Assembly: GCA_963734395.1 (NCBI GenBank)
Contig: CAVTGY010000003.1
Location: 682,001 to 746,000, forward strand
Reading direction: 5' to 3'
Length of the DNA: 64,000 nt
Source of the DNA: Bog-756 sp963734395
GTDB taxonomy: Bacteria; Actinomycetota; Acidimicrobiia; Acidimicrobiales; RAAP-2
Positions 26,404-35,723 of this stretch are shown here, piece after piece. The position numbers were made by a program, and so were the translations under genes. Each line of letters starts with the position of its first letter. The first letter of the stretch is position 1. The notes beneath the pieces are model-generated. The model was not told the origin of the DNA. It saw nothing but the letters and a program-made list of their open reading frames with translations, and searched no databases.

Positions 26404-26549
26404 TCCAACGGCGATTGTCTGAGTGGTGGGGTCTGCCGGTAGGACTCCTCGGTGATCCCTTGAATGGGATACCGGGACAGCGGCGTTCATCGCCTGCCAC
26501 AGAGAGGACGGGATAGGCTCTTATCGGCGAGCGCAAGGGCGGGAGGACC

Positions 26550-26735
26550 ATGAGCGAAGCGAATCCGAAGGGCTACAACTTCCAGGTCCGGGTGACGGAT
26601 GGGCATGAGGCCGAGGCCAAGGCCGCCGAGATGGCCAAGAAGCCGAATCGGCTGGGAATGTTCATCGTGAAGCTACTGGGGTACAGAGGCAAGCAAGACT
26701 CGCACCAGCAAGGGGACGGTGTCCCTGATCAATGA
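26550..26735 (+). CDS. Mini-protein, VTDGHEAE / PNRxG family member 1
   Basis: The 61-aa product has a good start (ATG with GGGAGGA 3 bases upstream). It shares YNFQVRVTDGHEAE and KPNRLGMFIVKLLGYRGK with the mini-protein at 42005. The second half is an amphipathic or weakly hydrophobic helix with basic ends. The family is not one I can name; no enzyme motif is present. Two conserved copies 15 kb apart make chance translation unlikely. Confidence 0.7.
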   Translation: MSEANPKGYNFQVRVTDGHEAEAKAAEMAKKPNRLGMFIVKLLGYRGKQDSHQQGDGVPDQ

Positions 26736-26777
26736 CGGAGCGCCCCACGCCACCAGCGAGAATCATGCGTCAGCAGA

Positions 26778-27545
26778 CTATGAAAAATGAGTCACAGGAC
26801 GCTCCAACCGTGCGCCGTCGACCGTGATATCCACCTTCTCGTTGTAAAAGGCGATCAGTCCGGCGATGGGCTGCAGCTGCCGGGTTGGGAAGTCATACGC
26901 CCAGGCGATATCAGGGAGGATCTGGTCCCCGACACGGACCGACCAATAGGCACTGGTCCGCCCCTTGTACGGACACGAAGTGGTGGTGTCACTGGGCACC
27001 AAATGGTTGAAGTGCACCTCGGTGCGATTGAAGTAGTACCGGGTCGGAAGGCCGGTCTCGAAAACCATCACAGGCGAAGATGATCGAGCGAGGGCGACGC
27101 CATCGAGTTCAACGCCGACGCTGCGAGTCGAGCGCAGCGCGTCGACCCGGGTGTACGGGTTGCGAGGGTGCACGAACACTTCTTCGTCCTCTTCGAACCA
27201 GCTGTCGAGAGCTGACCAGTCGATGTGAACCGTGCCCGTGATGCCATCGACTTCGGAGTCGGTATAGAGATGTGCTGTACCGGGGCGGTAGTCATCACCA
27301 ACGCGAATGCCGTAGCGATTGGCCCTCCCTAGATGCAAGCCTTGCTCGTGGTGCTCGTCCACGAGCAGACTGTCGTCCACGTCAGTTATCGGGATGTAGT
27401 ACTGGGGGTAAAAGGGCCACTCCCACACGTAGAGCGCCGAGGTGGTGTCGATCACAACGCGATCGCCAAGAACCGCTCGGATACGCCGAGGGGCCCTCTC
27501 CACGTGATCCTTCGGGACGATTGGCTGAGGGTAGTTGTCGCTCAC
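26778..27545 (-). CDS. Protein with two DUF427 domains
   Basis: The product is about 255 aa. The first DUF427 unit is RIRAVLGDRVVIDTTSALYV to FYPQYYIPITDVDDSLL; the second is VGVELDGVALARSSSPVMVF to YYFNRTEVHF, followed by TSCPYKGRTSAYW and IAFYNEKVDITVDG, both typical of this domain. Function is unknown. GTG 27545 is chosen because AGAGGGGGA lies just upstream; a start at 27611 would add an unconserved tail. Confidence 0.87.
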   Translation of the reverse strand: MSDNYPQPIVPKDHVERAPRRIRAVLGDRVVIDTTSALYVWEWPFYPQYYIPITDVDDSLLVDEHHEQGLHLGRANRYGIRVGDDYRPGTAHLYTDSEVDGITGTVHIDWSALDSWFEEDEEVFVHPRNPYTRVDALRSTRSVGVELDGVALARSSSPVMVFETGLPTRYYFNRTEVHFNHLVPSDTTTSCPYKGRTSAYWSVRVGDQILPDIAWAYDFPTRQLQPIAGLIAFYNEKVDITVDGARLERPVTHFS

Positions 27546-27711
27546 TGGGTCCCCCTCTGGGCTCACACAGGCCAGTGTAGGGAAATCTGCATTCATCACA
27601 GGCACGGGCAACCGCCAGGAGGGGTCCGCTGACTCTCGTGGCAGTGTTTTTGCCGGTGACCCGGTACGGCTGCTTCGGTGGCAGTAGTGGGACCTTTGGC
27701 AAGATGGGAAC

Positions 27712-28494
27712 GTGGGGCGACCTTACGACGTCAGACTCTCGTTCAACGAAGACGCAGAGATCTACGACAAGGTGCGGCCCTCGTATCCCGCCGACATGTT
27801 CGACGCACTTTTCGAGATGCTGCCATCCCTGCCGGAAATCGTGGAGGTCGGTCCGGGAACGGGCCAGGCCACAAGAGACCTCCTTGCCCGAGGAGCATCG
27901 GTGCTGGCCATCGAGATCGGTCCGGCGATGGCCGCCAAGTTGCGCTCGAACCTCCCTTCGGATCGGCTTCGTGTCGGCGTCGGCGACTTCGAGGTGATGG
28001 AGATCGCGGCCGGTGATGCTGACGCCGTGTTCTCCGCCACCGCCTACCACTGGATCTCTCGAGAGGCGCAGACCGATCGGCCCGCTGCCATCCTGCGACC
28101 GGGCGGGCTGGTGGCGATCGTCGATTTGATCCAGGTCGAGTCGCCCGATGACGCGGGTTTCTTTGCCGCTGCCCAACCGATCTACGAGCGATATGGGCAG
28201 GCCCACACCGGACCTCCGGCACCGACCCGTGGAACAGTCGATCCGGCGATCCGAGCGGCGCTGGACGCAGATCGTCGTTTCGACTCCGTAGTTGTTCGCC
28301 AGTACGACTGGGACCAGACGTACAACGCCTCGGACTACCGCAACCTGATGCTCTCGTACTCCGGCACCCAGATGATGGAGGAGTCCGAACGAGCGGGTCT
28401 GCTCGACGAAATGGAGTCCTTGATTCGGAACGACTTTGGCGGCGTCGTCACCAGGCCGCTCGTGGTCACGCTCACCACCGCCACCTTCAGTTGA
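27712..28494 (+). CDS. Class I SAM-dependent methyltransferase
   Basis: The 260-aa product has SAM motif I IVEVGPGTGQATRDL, SVLAIEIGPAM after strand 2, AVFSATAYHWIS and ILRPGGLVAIVDL. It shares the YDKVRPSYPADMF segment with the methyltransferase at 18039 and so is its paralogue. The acceptor is unknown. The start is a GTG. Confidence 0.87.
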   Translation: MGRPYDVRLSFNEDAEIYDKVRPSYPADMFDALFEMLPSLPEIVEVGPGTGQATRDLLARGASVLAIEIGPAMAAKLRSNLPSDRLRVGVGDFEVMEIAAGDADAVFSATAYHWISREAQTDRPAAILRPGGLVAIVDLIQVESPDDAGFFAAAQPIYERYGQAHTGPPAPTRGTVDPAIRAALDADRRFDSVVVRQYDWDQTYNASDYRNLMLSYSGTQMMEESERAGLLDEMESLIRNDFGGVVTRPLVVTLTTATFS

Positions 28495-28599
28495 CACGAA
28501 CCCGCTACGTCGGCCCGGCCCAGACCGCTAGACCCCGCTCATGTCCGAAGAGCCAGAATGCTCGATTTCGGTGGTGTCGGTGTCGCCAGTTCGCGCCAT

Positions 28600-30210
28600 T
28601 CAGAACAGGGCCTTGGCCGCCTTGGCATCGGGCTTTCCCGCCGCCGTCATCGGGATCTCGTCCACCACAAGTAACTGACGCGGGATCTTGTATCCAGCGA
28701 TGGCGCCGCGGCAGTGCGCCTGGAGATCCTCCAGAACCGGAGGGTGTCCGGGTCGTCGCGGGGCCACCACCACCGCCACCCGTTCTCCGAACCGGTCGTC
28801 AGGGAGACCCACGACGACTGCATCGAAGACGTCCGGATGGGACTTGACTACGGCCTCGACTTCTTCGGGAAAGATCTTTTCCCCGCCGGAGTTGATCGAC
28901 GCCGAGCCACGTCCATGCACGGTGATGGTGCCGTCGGACTCCACCGATGCCAGGTCTCCGGGGATCGACCACCGCACGCCATTGGCATCGACGGGGAAGG
29001 TGGCCTCGGTCTTGGCCGGGTCCTTGTAGTACCCGACCGGGATCCGCCCGGTGCGAGCCAGGCGGCCGATCCTTCCGTCGCCCGGTGTCAGGGGGCGGAG
29101 GTCGGTATCGAGCACCGAGGTTTCATCACCCATCTTGAACCTGGGTCCGGCCACCCCGTCGTCCACCGCGCCGTGGGCCCCGCTCTCGCTCGACCCGTAC
29201 CGGTCCATGATCATCACGTCGGGGAGCTGCTTTCTGAGCTCGTCTTTCACCGCTGCCGACAACATGGCGCCGCCCGATCCCACCACGGCCAACGAGGAGG
29301 TGTCATAGGTTTCCGGCCTGGCCGACGCCAGCGCGTCGACCAAGGGTCGGGCCATGGCGTCGCCGACCAGCCCGATAGAGACCACGCCCTCATCGCCGAC
29401 CAGTCGCCACAACCGGTCCGGGTCGTAGCGATGCTCGGTGTAGAGCACCGCGGTGCCCGCCATCATGAATGCGTTCCACATGACCCACTGGGCGTTGCCA
29501 TGCATCAGAGGACCGACGACCAGCATCACCACCCGCCCGGCGTCGTCCGTGTTCAACCGATCGGCAAGCTCATCGGCGGTGGTGATCGGCGCTGCGCCCC
29601 AACCTCCCCCGCCCATGGCTGCGAAGAAGATGTCCTCCTGACGCCAGAGCACGCCTTTGGGCATGCCGGTGGTGCCCCCGGTGTAGAGGACGTAGATGTC
29701 GTCTCCCGAGCGCGGCCCGAAGTCGCGTTGGGGGCCGGACCCGGCCAGTGCCTGTTCGTATCCGATGGAGGAGGGCGGGGCGCCCACCTGGGAGGTGGCG
29801 TCGTCGATCACCACCAGACGGAGCGAACCGGCTCGTTCGTTGTCAATGAGGGACTCGGCCACCAGGGGAGAGAGGGCTCGCTCGAACACGAGAAGCTCGA
29901 GATCGGCATTGTCGATGACGTAGCGGAGCTCAGGGGCCACGTAGCGGAAGTTGAGATTGACCGGTACCACCCGGGCTTTGTAGCAACCGATCATCGTCTC
30001 GACCCATTCGGAGCAGTTGTGGGCGAGGATGCCGACGTGGGCGCCGGGCCGAATCCCCACCGCCGCCAGATGGTGGGCAAACCGGTTGGCTCGATCGTCG
30101 AGCTGGCGATAGCTCAAGCGGCTGGCTCCGGCCACCAGCGCCAGCCGTTCGGGGACCGTGTCCACCACCTCCTCGAACAGGTCGGCCAGGTTGAACTGCC
30201 TCGTGCTCAC
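28600..30210 (-). CDS. Fatty-acyl-CoA / acyl-acid synthetase (AMP-forming)
   Basis: The 536-aa product is an ANL-superfamily ligase. It shows the P-loop-like YVLYTGGTTGMPKGVLW (A3), DRYGSSESG (A5), the hinge region SIPGDLASVESDGTITVHGR (A7/A8), SGGEKIFPEEVEAV and the C-terminal A10 lysine in PMTAAGKPDAKA. It activates a carboxylic acid, probably a fatty or steroid-derived acid, to its CoA thioester. GTG 30210 has AGAGGAGGGG 5 bases upstream, while the open frame extends without homology beyond it. A divergently read SDR 156 bases away may share the pathway. Confidence 0.9.
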   Translation of the reverse strand: MSTRQFNLADLFEEVVDTVPERLALVAGASRLSYRQLDDRANRFAHHLAAVGIRPGAHVGILAHNCSEWVETMIGCYKARVVPVNLNFRYVAPELRYVIDNADLELLVFERALSPLVAESLIDNERAGSLRLVVIDDATSQVGAPPSSIGYEQALAGSGPQRDFGPRSGDDIYVLYTGGTTGMPKGVLWRQEDIFFAAMGGGGWGAAPITTADELADRLNTDDAGRVVMLVVGPLMHGNAQWVMWNAFMMAGTAVLYTEHRYDPDRLWRLVGDEGVVSIGLVGDAMARPLVDALASARPETYDTSSLAVVGSGGAMLSAAVKDELRKQLPDVMIMDRYGSSESGAHGAVDDGVAGPRFKMGDETSVLDTDLRPLTPGDGRIGRLARTGRIPVGYYKDPAKTEATFPVDANGVRWSIPGDLASVESDGTITVHGRGSASINSGGEKIFPEEVEAVVKSHPDVFDAVVVGLPDDRFGERVAVVVAPRRPGHPPVLEDLQAHCRGAIAGYKIPRQLLVVDEIPMTAAGKPDAKAAKALF

Positions 30211-30366
30211 CGCACCCCTCCTCTCCCTTTCGACGCGGCATTCGACGCGGCTTAGATTGCCACCACACCCGGACCCTAGGACGATCAGCCGCTGGGACAT
30301 CTGTAGCACGTCCCGCCGCTCGGCTGACCACCGTTCGACGGGAAGACCGAACAGGAGCGTGGAGCA

Positions 30367-31233
30367 GTGGAGCGTGACACTGATCAGTTGGGCGTGGCCG
30401 GATTGTCGGCGCTGGTCACCGGAGGTGGCAGTGGCATCGGGCTGGGGACCGCGGCCCGACTGGTGCGGGACGGCGCTCACGTGACCATCTGCGGCCGAAC
30501 CGAGGAACGGCTGCGTTCTGCGGTGGCAGCACTCGAGGACGTGGCCGGGGGCTCGAACCCGGACGGCCCGTCGGCGGGCACCGCCACCTATGTGGTCGCC
30601 GACGTGACCGTCGAGGAACAAGTCGCCGAGGCGGTATCGGTGGCCGCATCGGAACGGGGACGACTCGACATCCTCTTCGCCAACGCGGGGGGAGCGATGC
30701 ACATGGGCCCGATCACCGGTGCCGATCTCGACCAGGTGCGGGCGACGGTGGACCTCAACCTCATCGGCACCTTCCTCTGCATCAAGCACGGCGCCCCGGT
30801 GATGGCTGCCGGGGTAGGCACCGGTGTCGACGGTGCGGAGGCTCGAGGCGGCTCGATCATCGGAATGTCCTCGGGTGCCGGCGCCTTTCCCCACCGGTAT
30901 CTGTGGGCCTACGGTTCGGCAAAAGCCGGCATCGACATGCTGTGCAGGTACGCCGCCGAGGAGCTGGGGAGCTCGGGAGTGCGGGTCAACAGCGTGCAGC
31001 CCGGGATCGTCGACGACGAGCTGATGGCGCCGATCACCGCCGGAGGTCCGTTGCTCGACGACTATCTGGAGGAGATGCCGATCAGCCGTCTGGGGACGGT
31101 GGAGGACATTGCCGCCGCGGTCCGGTTCCTCGCCGGCCCGGAGTCGGCGTGGATCAGCGGCGAGAGCCTGGCCGTGGACGGCGGGCACCACCTCCGCCGG
31201 GGGGCCAACTACGGCCTGCTGTTCGGCGAGTGA
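30367..31233 (+). CDS. Short-chain dehydrogenase/reductase
   Basis: The 288-aa classical SDR has the cofactor loop VTGGGSGIG, NAGG, the catalytic Ser in IGMSSGAGAF and the YGSAKAG (YxxxK) motif, then VNSVQPGIV. CGRTEERL after strand 2 favours NADP. SDRs next to acyl-CoA ligases commonly serve fatty-acid or steroid degradation; the substrate here is not known. The start is GTG. Confidence 0.9.
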   Translation: MERDTDQLGVAGLSALVTGGGSGIGLGTAARLVRDGAHVTICGRTEERLRSAVAALEDVAGGSNPDGPSAGTATYVVADVTVEEQVAEAVSVAASERGRLDILFANAGGAMHMGPITGADLDQVRATVDLNLIGTFLCIKHGAPVMAAGVGTGVDGAEARGGSIIGMSSGAGAFPHRYLWAYGSAKAGIDMLCRYAAEELGSSGVRVNSVQPGIVDDELMAPITAGGPLLDDYLEEMPISRLGTVEDIAAAVRFLAGPESAWISGESLAVDGGHHLRRGANYGLLFGE

Positions 31234-31397
31234 AGCAGGGCCACGTCGATAGCGTCGCCACCTGGCCCGATATCCCAGGGGGCGCCGAAAAGGCAGCTGG
31301 GGTGACGCCTACAATCGCCGTCGTGAAGTCGTCGGCAAGGCCGGCCCGGACGTCAGGCGCCACCAGCGCCGCCGGGTCGCAGGAGGATCGGTAACCC

Positions 31398-33244
31398 GTG
31401 CCCGGGATGGGGCATGGGCTCCAGACCGACAACCCGCTGATCGTGGCGGCGTTCCGCACCGCCCTCGACCACCAGTTCCTGATCATCTTGGTCCTGGTGG
31501 CCGTGTTGGCCGTGGCGTGGAACGTCGTACGAACCATCCAGTACCGGCGGGCGGTCGCTTCGGGCACCCTCGACACCGCGGTCCCACAAGCATGGCCCTA
31601 CCCGGAGCCGGCAGCCCGCCGGATCCTCCGGATCACCTTCGGCATCATCTGGGTCTTCGATGGCCTTCTCCAGGCCCAGACCTCGATGCCCGTCGGCCTC
31701 CCCGGATCCGTCCTCAGTCCCGCCGCCAGCTCCTCACCCGGTTGGGTGCAGCACCTGGTCAACGTGGGTGCGACCATCTGGGCCGATCATCCGGTCACCG
31801 CGGCCGCCGCCAGCGTGTGGATCCAGGTGGGTATCGGAATATTCCTCCTGGTTGCCCCCGCGGGTACTGGTCGCGGGCCGCCGGTGCGCTGAGCGTGGGC
31901 TGGGGCGTCATCGTCTGGGTCTTCGGTGAAGCCTTCGGCAACCTCTTCGGCCAGGGGAGCAGCTGGCTGTTCGGATTTCCCGGTGCGGTGCTGTTCTACG
32001 TGGTGGCCGGCGTGCTCATCGCACTACGGGACTCGAGTTGGGAGACCCCCAAGCTGGGCAAGGGGCTGCTCCGGGGGATGGGTCTGTTCTTTGTGGCCAT
32101 GGGCGTGCTGCAAGCCTGGCCGGGTCGCGGGTTCTGGGCAGGTCAGCCCCACCCGTCGTCGACACCGGGGACCTTGACCGCCATGACCAACCAGATGGCC
32201 CAGGTCCCCCAGCCATCGTGGCTCGCATCGTGGCTCGCATCCTTCAGCTCCTTCGACGCCGCCCATGGATGGGCGGTCAACCTGGCGGTGGTGCTGTGTC
32301 TGGTGGGGGTGGGTGTCTGTTTCCTGAGTGGAAGGCCGCGTCTTTGGCGAGCCGGCGTGATCGTCGGAACGCTCATCTGCCTGGCCGACTGGGTCCTGGT
32401 TCAAGACCTCGGCTTTCTGGGTGGCCTGGGCACCGATCCCAACTCGATGATCCCGATGATCGCCATATTCGGTGCCGGCTACGTGGCCGCGGTCCGGCTG
32501 CCGGTGGCGGTGTCCACCGCACCCGCTCCGACCACCGCGGAGCGACCGGCGCTGTCGGGGACGATCGGGGCCCTCGACCGGCTCTCCCCGTCGTTTCTGA
32601 TCCGGGCTCTCGCCGCCATCGCCGCCATCGGTGTGGTGCTGGTGGGGGCGGCACCCATGGCCTTGGCAGCCACCAACCCCAATGCCGACGCCATCGTGAA
32701 CGAGGCCACCGACGGCACGCCCAATGTGGTCGATCTGCCGGCGGCCCCCTTCACCTTGACAGATCAGCACGGCCACCAGGTCTCCCTCGGGTCACTGGCC
32801 GGTCACACCGTGGTGCTCACTTTCCTCGATCCGGTATGCACGTCGGATTGCCCGCTCATCGCCCAGGAGCTCCGGGTGACCGACCAACTGCTGGGCAACC
32901 AGGCCTCGACCGTCGACCTGGTGGCGGTGGTGGCCAATCCCCTCTACAACTCGACCGAAATCACCAACGCCTTTGACAGACAAGAAGGACTCGATCAGGT
33001 CGCCAACTGGCGCTACCTGACCGGTTCGCCCGCCCAACTGGAGAAGGTATGGAACGACTACGGCGTCGAGGTTTTGGTTGAGCCGGGCGGGGCAATGGTC
33101 GATCACAGCGACATCGTCTTCATCATCGATCGGCACGGTCAGACCCGGGAGATCCTCAACGCCGACCCCGGAGATGGCAGTTCCAGCCACTCCTCGTTCT
33201 CGACACTCCTGGCCGGCCAAGTGCAGCGATTCGCCCGGTCGTGA
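31398..33244 (+). pseudogene. Multi-pass membrane protein fused to a Sco1/SenC-like thioredoxin domain, one frame break
   Basis: The N-terminal ~390 residues form about eight membrane helices (for example FLIILVLVAVLAVAWNVV, ITFGIIWVFDGLLQAQTSM, LVGVGVCFLSG). The last ~190 residues are an Sco1/PrrC-type thioredoxin fold: APFTLTDQHGHQVSLGSLAG, VVLTFLDPVCTSDCPLIAQE with the CX3C copper/redox site, and a His in MVDHSDIVFIIDRHG. A missing C in CCCCC (31855-31859) splits the frame and restores VAPRGYWSRAAGALSVG. Sco proteins deliver copper to cytochrome oxidase; fusion to a long membrane domain is unusual. A 4-bp overlap couples it to the next gene. AGGAGG precedes the GTG start. Confidence 0.78.
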
Positions 33245-34443
33245 CCGCACCCACAGCTGGGCGGCGGGACCGCCGTCTAGTCTCCGCCAGGGGACGGCCG
33301 ATGGTCGGGTTGTTCCTTCTTGCCTTGTGCGCCGCATTGGCCTCGTGCTCGTCTTCCGGTGGTGATGCCGCGGGGACCGGCACCGCGCCGGCGGTCCCGT
33401 TGATCAGCTCGGCGTCATCGACTTCTGCCACCTGGGTGGCGCTGCCCATGGGCCATCTGGACGACCCGTTGAACACGTTTTGGCAACTGGTCACCATTCC
33501 CGCCGGTGGCCAGCGTTGGGTACTGGCCACCCCGCCCGGCGTGGCCAGCAACGGGGGCCTGGTCTTCTCGGTCAGCACCGGGGCGTCGGTGCTCTCGGGC
33601 TTCGAGCCGTCCCAGGACCTCCTGGTCTCACCGCTGGCCCTGAGCTCCGACCAGGGTGCCACCTGGCAGCAGGGCGTGCTCCCCGGCGGGCTGGCCCCGG
33701 AGCCGGATGCCCTGGCGTACCCGGGTGGTGCCGCCATCGCCCTTCTGAGGTCGGCCGGCGGAACCGTCGTCCAGAGTGTGGGCGGTCTGGCCGGGTGGGG
33801 GCTGCTGGTCACCGAGCAGACCCTGGACCGGGCGACCCCTGCCTCGGCGTGCGGGATGGAGGGGCTCACCGCGGTGGGCTTCGCTGCCGGAAGTGCCGGC
33901 GGGGATCCGATGGTGGGGTCCGCCTGCGCGCAGGGGGATCGTCCGGGGATCTTCGAACGGTCGGCCACCGGCTGGTTGTCGGTCGGACCCACGCTTCCCG
34001 GCGTAGTGGGGCCCACCGAGGTGGTCCGCCTTCTCGGTACCGGCGGCGGGGCCATGGCTCTGGTGGCTGCCCACCACGGGAGCGCAGTCGACCTGATCGC
34101 ACTGTGGAGCACCGATGGGCTTCAACACTGGACGGTCTCCTCCCGGCTGGCCCTGGCCGGTGGCTCGGTCACCGCCACCGGCGCCACCGCCGATGGCGGG
34201 CTGGTGGTGACCTACCGCTCCTCCGGCCGCCCGGCCGCGGCGGTGGTCCACCGGTCATCCCTCGGGTGGCAGAACCTCGCTCCTCCACCGGCGGGCACGG
34301 CCGCAGTCGTGGCCACTCCGCAAGGGGGATTCGACGCGCTGGTCTCCAACCAGTCCGTCCTCGAGGTCTACGCACTCCGAGCCGGGGAGTGGACCCACGC
34401 CCAGTCGTTGAGCGTGCCGATCCAGTACGGCTCGTCGAGCTGA
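33241..34443 (+). CDS. Lipoprotein with WD40/BNR-like repeats, unknown function
   Basis: The 400-aa product has a lipobox (LFLLALCAALASCSSSGG) and a beta-rich body with repeated sialidase/BNR-like phrases such as LSSDQGATWQQG and WSTDGLQHWTVS, suggesting a beta-propeller on the outer face of the membrane. Its GTG overlaps the stop of the Sco1-fusion gene (GTGA), so the two are made together and may act together in copper or redox work at the surface. Confidence 0.8.
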   Translation: MTAPTAGRRDRRLVSARGRPMVGLFLLALCAALASCSSSGGDAAGTGTAPAVPLISSASSTSATWVALPMGHLDDPLNTFWQLVTIPAGGQRWVLATPPGVASNGGLVFSVSTGASVLSGFEPSQDLLVSPLALSSDQGATWQQGVLPGGLAPEPDALAYPGGAAIALLRSAGGTVVQSVGGLAGWGLLVTEQTLDRATPASACGMEGLTAVGFAAGSAGGDPMVGSACAQGDRPGIFERSATGWLSVGPTLPGVVGPTEVVRLLGTGGGAMALVAAHHGSAVDLIALWSTDGLQHWTVSSRLALAGGSVTATGATADGGLVVTYRSSGRPAAAVVHRSSLGWQNLAPPPAGTAAVVATPQGGFDALVSNQSVLEVYALRAGEWTHAQSLSVPIQYGSSS

Positions 34444-34498
34444 TCGGCACCGGCCCCTCCACCGGGAGGTAGAACAAGGGAGTGGAGACCGGCGAGCA

Positions 34499-35665
34499 GT
34501 GGTAGCCCGACAGCGGGGGGGCGAGGCCCACGAGGTCGAGAACCAACGACCGTTGTTGCTCGCCGCTCCTGACAAGTTCCGGGGAACCGCCTCGGCCCAG
34601 CAGGTGTCGGGGGCGATGGCCAAGGGCGCAGCCGCTCTCGGGTGGTCGGTGTGCCAGATGCCCCTGTCCGACGGGGGAGAGGGGCTTCTCGATATTCTCG
34701 CCGAGCGCGGGGGACGCTGCAGACGGTCGAGGTGACCGGCCCGGGCGGTGCTCCCACCGAGGCGGCGTGGTTGCGCATGGAAGGGCTGGCGGTCATCGAG
34801 ATGGCCCGGGCCTCCGGCCTCACGTTGGCCGGAGGGGCCGGCGGGAACGATGCCGTCGCCGCCACGTCGAGGGGAACCGGGGAGCTGATCGTCTCGGCAG
34901 CCCGGAACCTCTCCGAGGAAGGGTGGCGATCGTCGCCGGGCCCAAAGGCGAACGGGAACACGGCCTCACAAACGGTCCTCGACCTCCACGCGGGCGACGG
35001 AAGGCACCCGACCATCGTGATCGGGTTGGGTGGTTCTGCCACCACCGACGGGGGGCTGGGGGCTCTCCAGGTTATCGAGGAGGCGGGCGGCCTCGGGGAG
35101 GTGCAGTTGCTCGGGGCCTGCGATGTCGACGTGGGATTCATCGATGCGGCTCGGCGCTTCGCTCCGCAGAAGGGGGCTGACCCGGCTCAGGTCGCCGCCC
35201 TCGAGATGAGGCTCGAAGGGTTGGCCGTCGAGTACGAGCGCGAGTTCGGCATCGATGTCCGAGCGGTGGCCCGGGCCGGGGCGGCCGGCGGGTTCGGCGG
35301 GGCGATCGTCGCCCTCGGCGGGAGTCTCCTCTCGGGGTACCAGGTGGTCACCGAGCTGCTCGGGTTCGCCGATGTGCTGCGGACCAGTCGAGTGGTGGTA
35401 ACCGGTGAAGGGGCCTTCGACGCCACCTCACTCCTGGGGAAGGTGGTCGGATCGGTGCTCGCCGATGCCCAGGAATCAGGCGTCCCCGCTGGTCATCGCC
35501 GGACGGGTGGAACACGACGCGTCCGAGGTGGCCCGGGCGTCCGGTGCCCGGGTGGTGTCGCTGAGTGAACGGTTCGGCAAGGAGCGAGCACGTGCCGACA
35601 CCACACGGTGCATCGAGGTCGTGGTGGCCGAGCACCTGGATCGAGACGGCCTGTCGGAACCCTGA
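34499..35665 (+). pseudogene. Glycerate kinase (GarK family), two frame breaks
   Basis: The enzyme phosphorylates glycerate. Family motifs are LLLAAPDKFRGTASAQQV, MPLSDGGEGLLD, the central VIGLGGSATTDGGLGAL, GAAGGFGGAIVALGG and VVTGEGAFDATSLLGK. The N-terminal piece ends at AERGG in one frame and continues as TLQTVEVTGPGGAPTEA in the next (missing G in GGGGG near 34708). The end shifts again near 35484-35487 (extra C in CCCC), restoring VPLVIAGRVE. Reassembled length of about 388 aa is normal. It could feed glycerate into central metabolism next to the glucosylglycerate pathway. Confidence 0.83.
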
Positions 35666-35723
35666 TGGGCGACCGCCGCGGTGCGCCGTCGGTCGTGACC
35701 ATCGCAGGTGGAGCCGGCGGGTC

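Noticed and set aside
28714..30255. Open frame of 513 codons antisense to the acyl-CoA synthetase
   Set aside because: Composition is typical of antisense shadows (Gly/His/Val/Arg-rich) and no motif is seen; the minus-strand ligase is complete and conserved.
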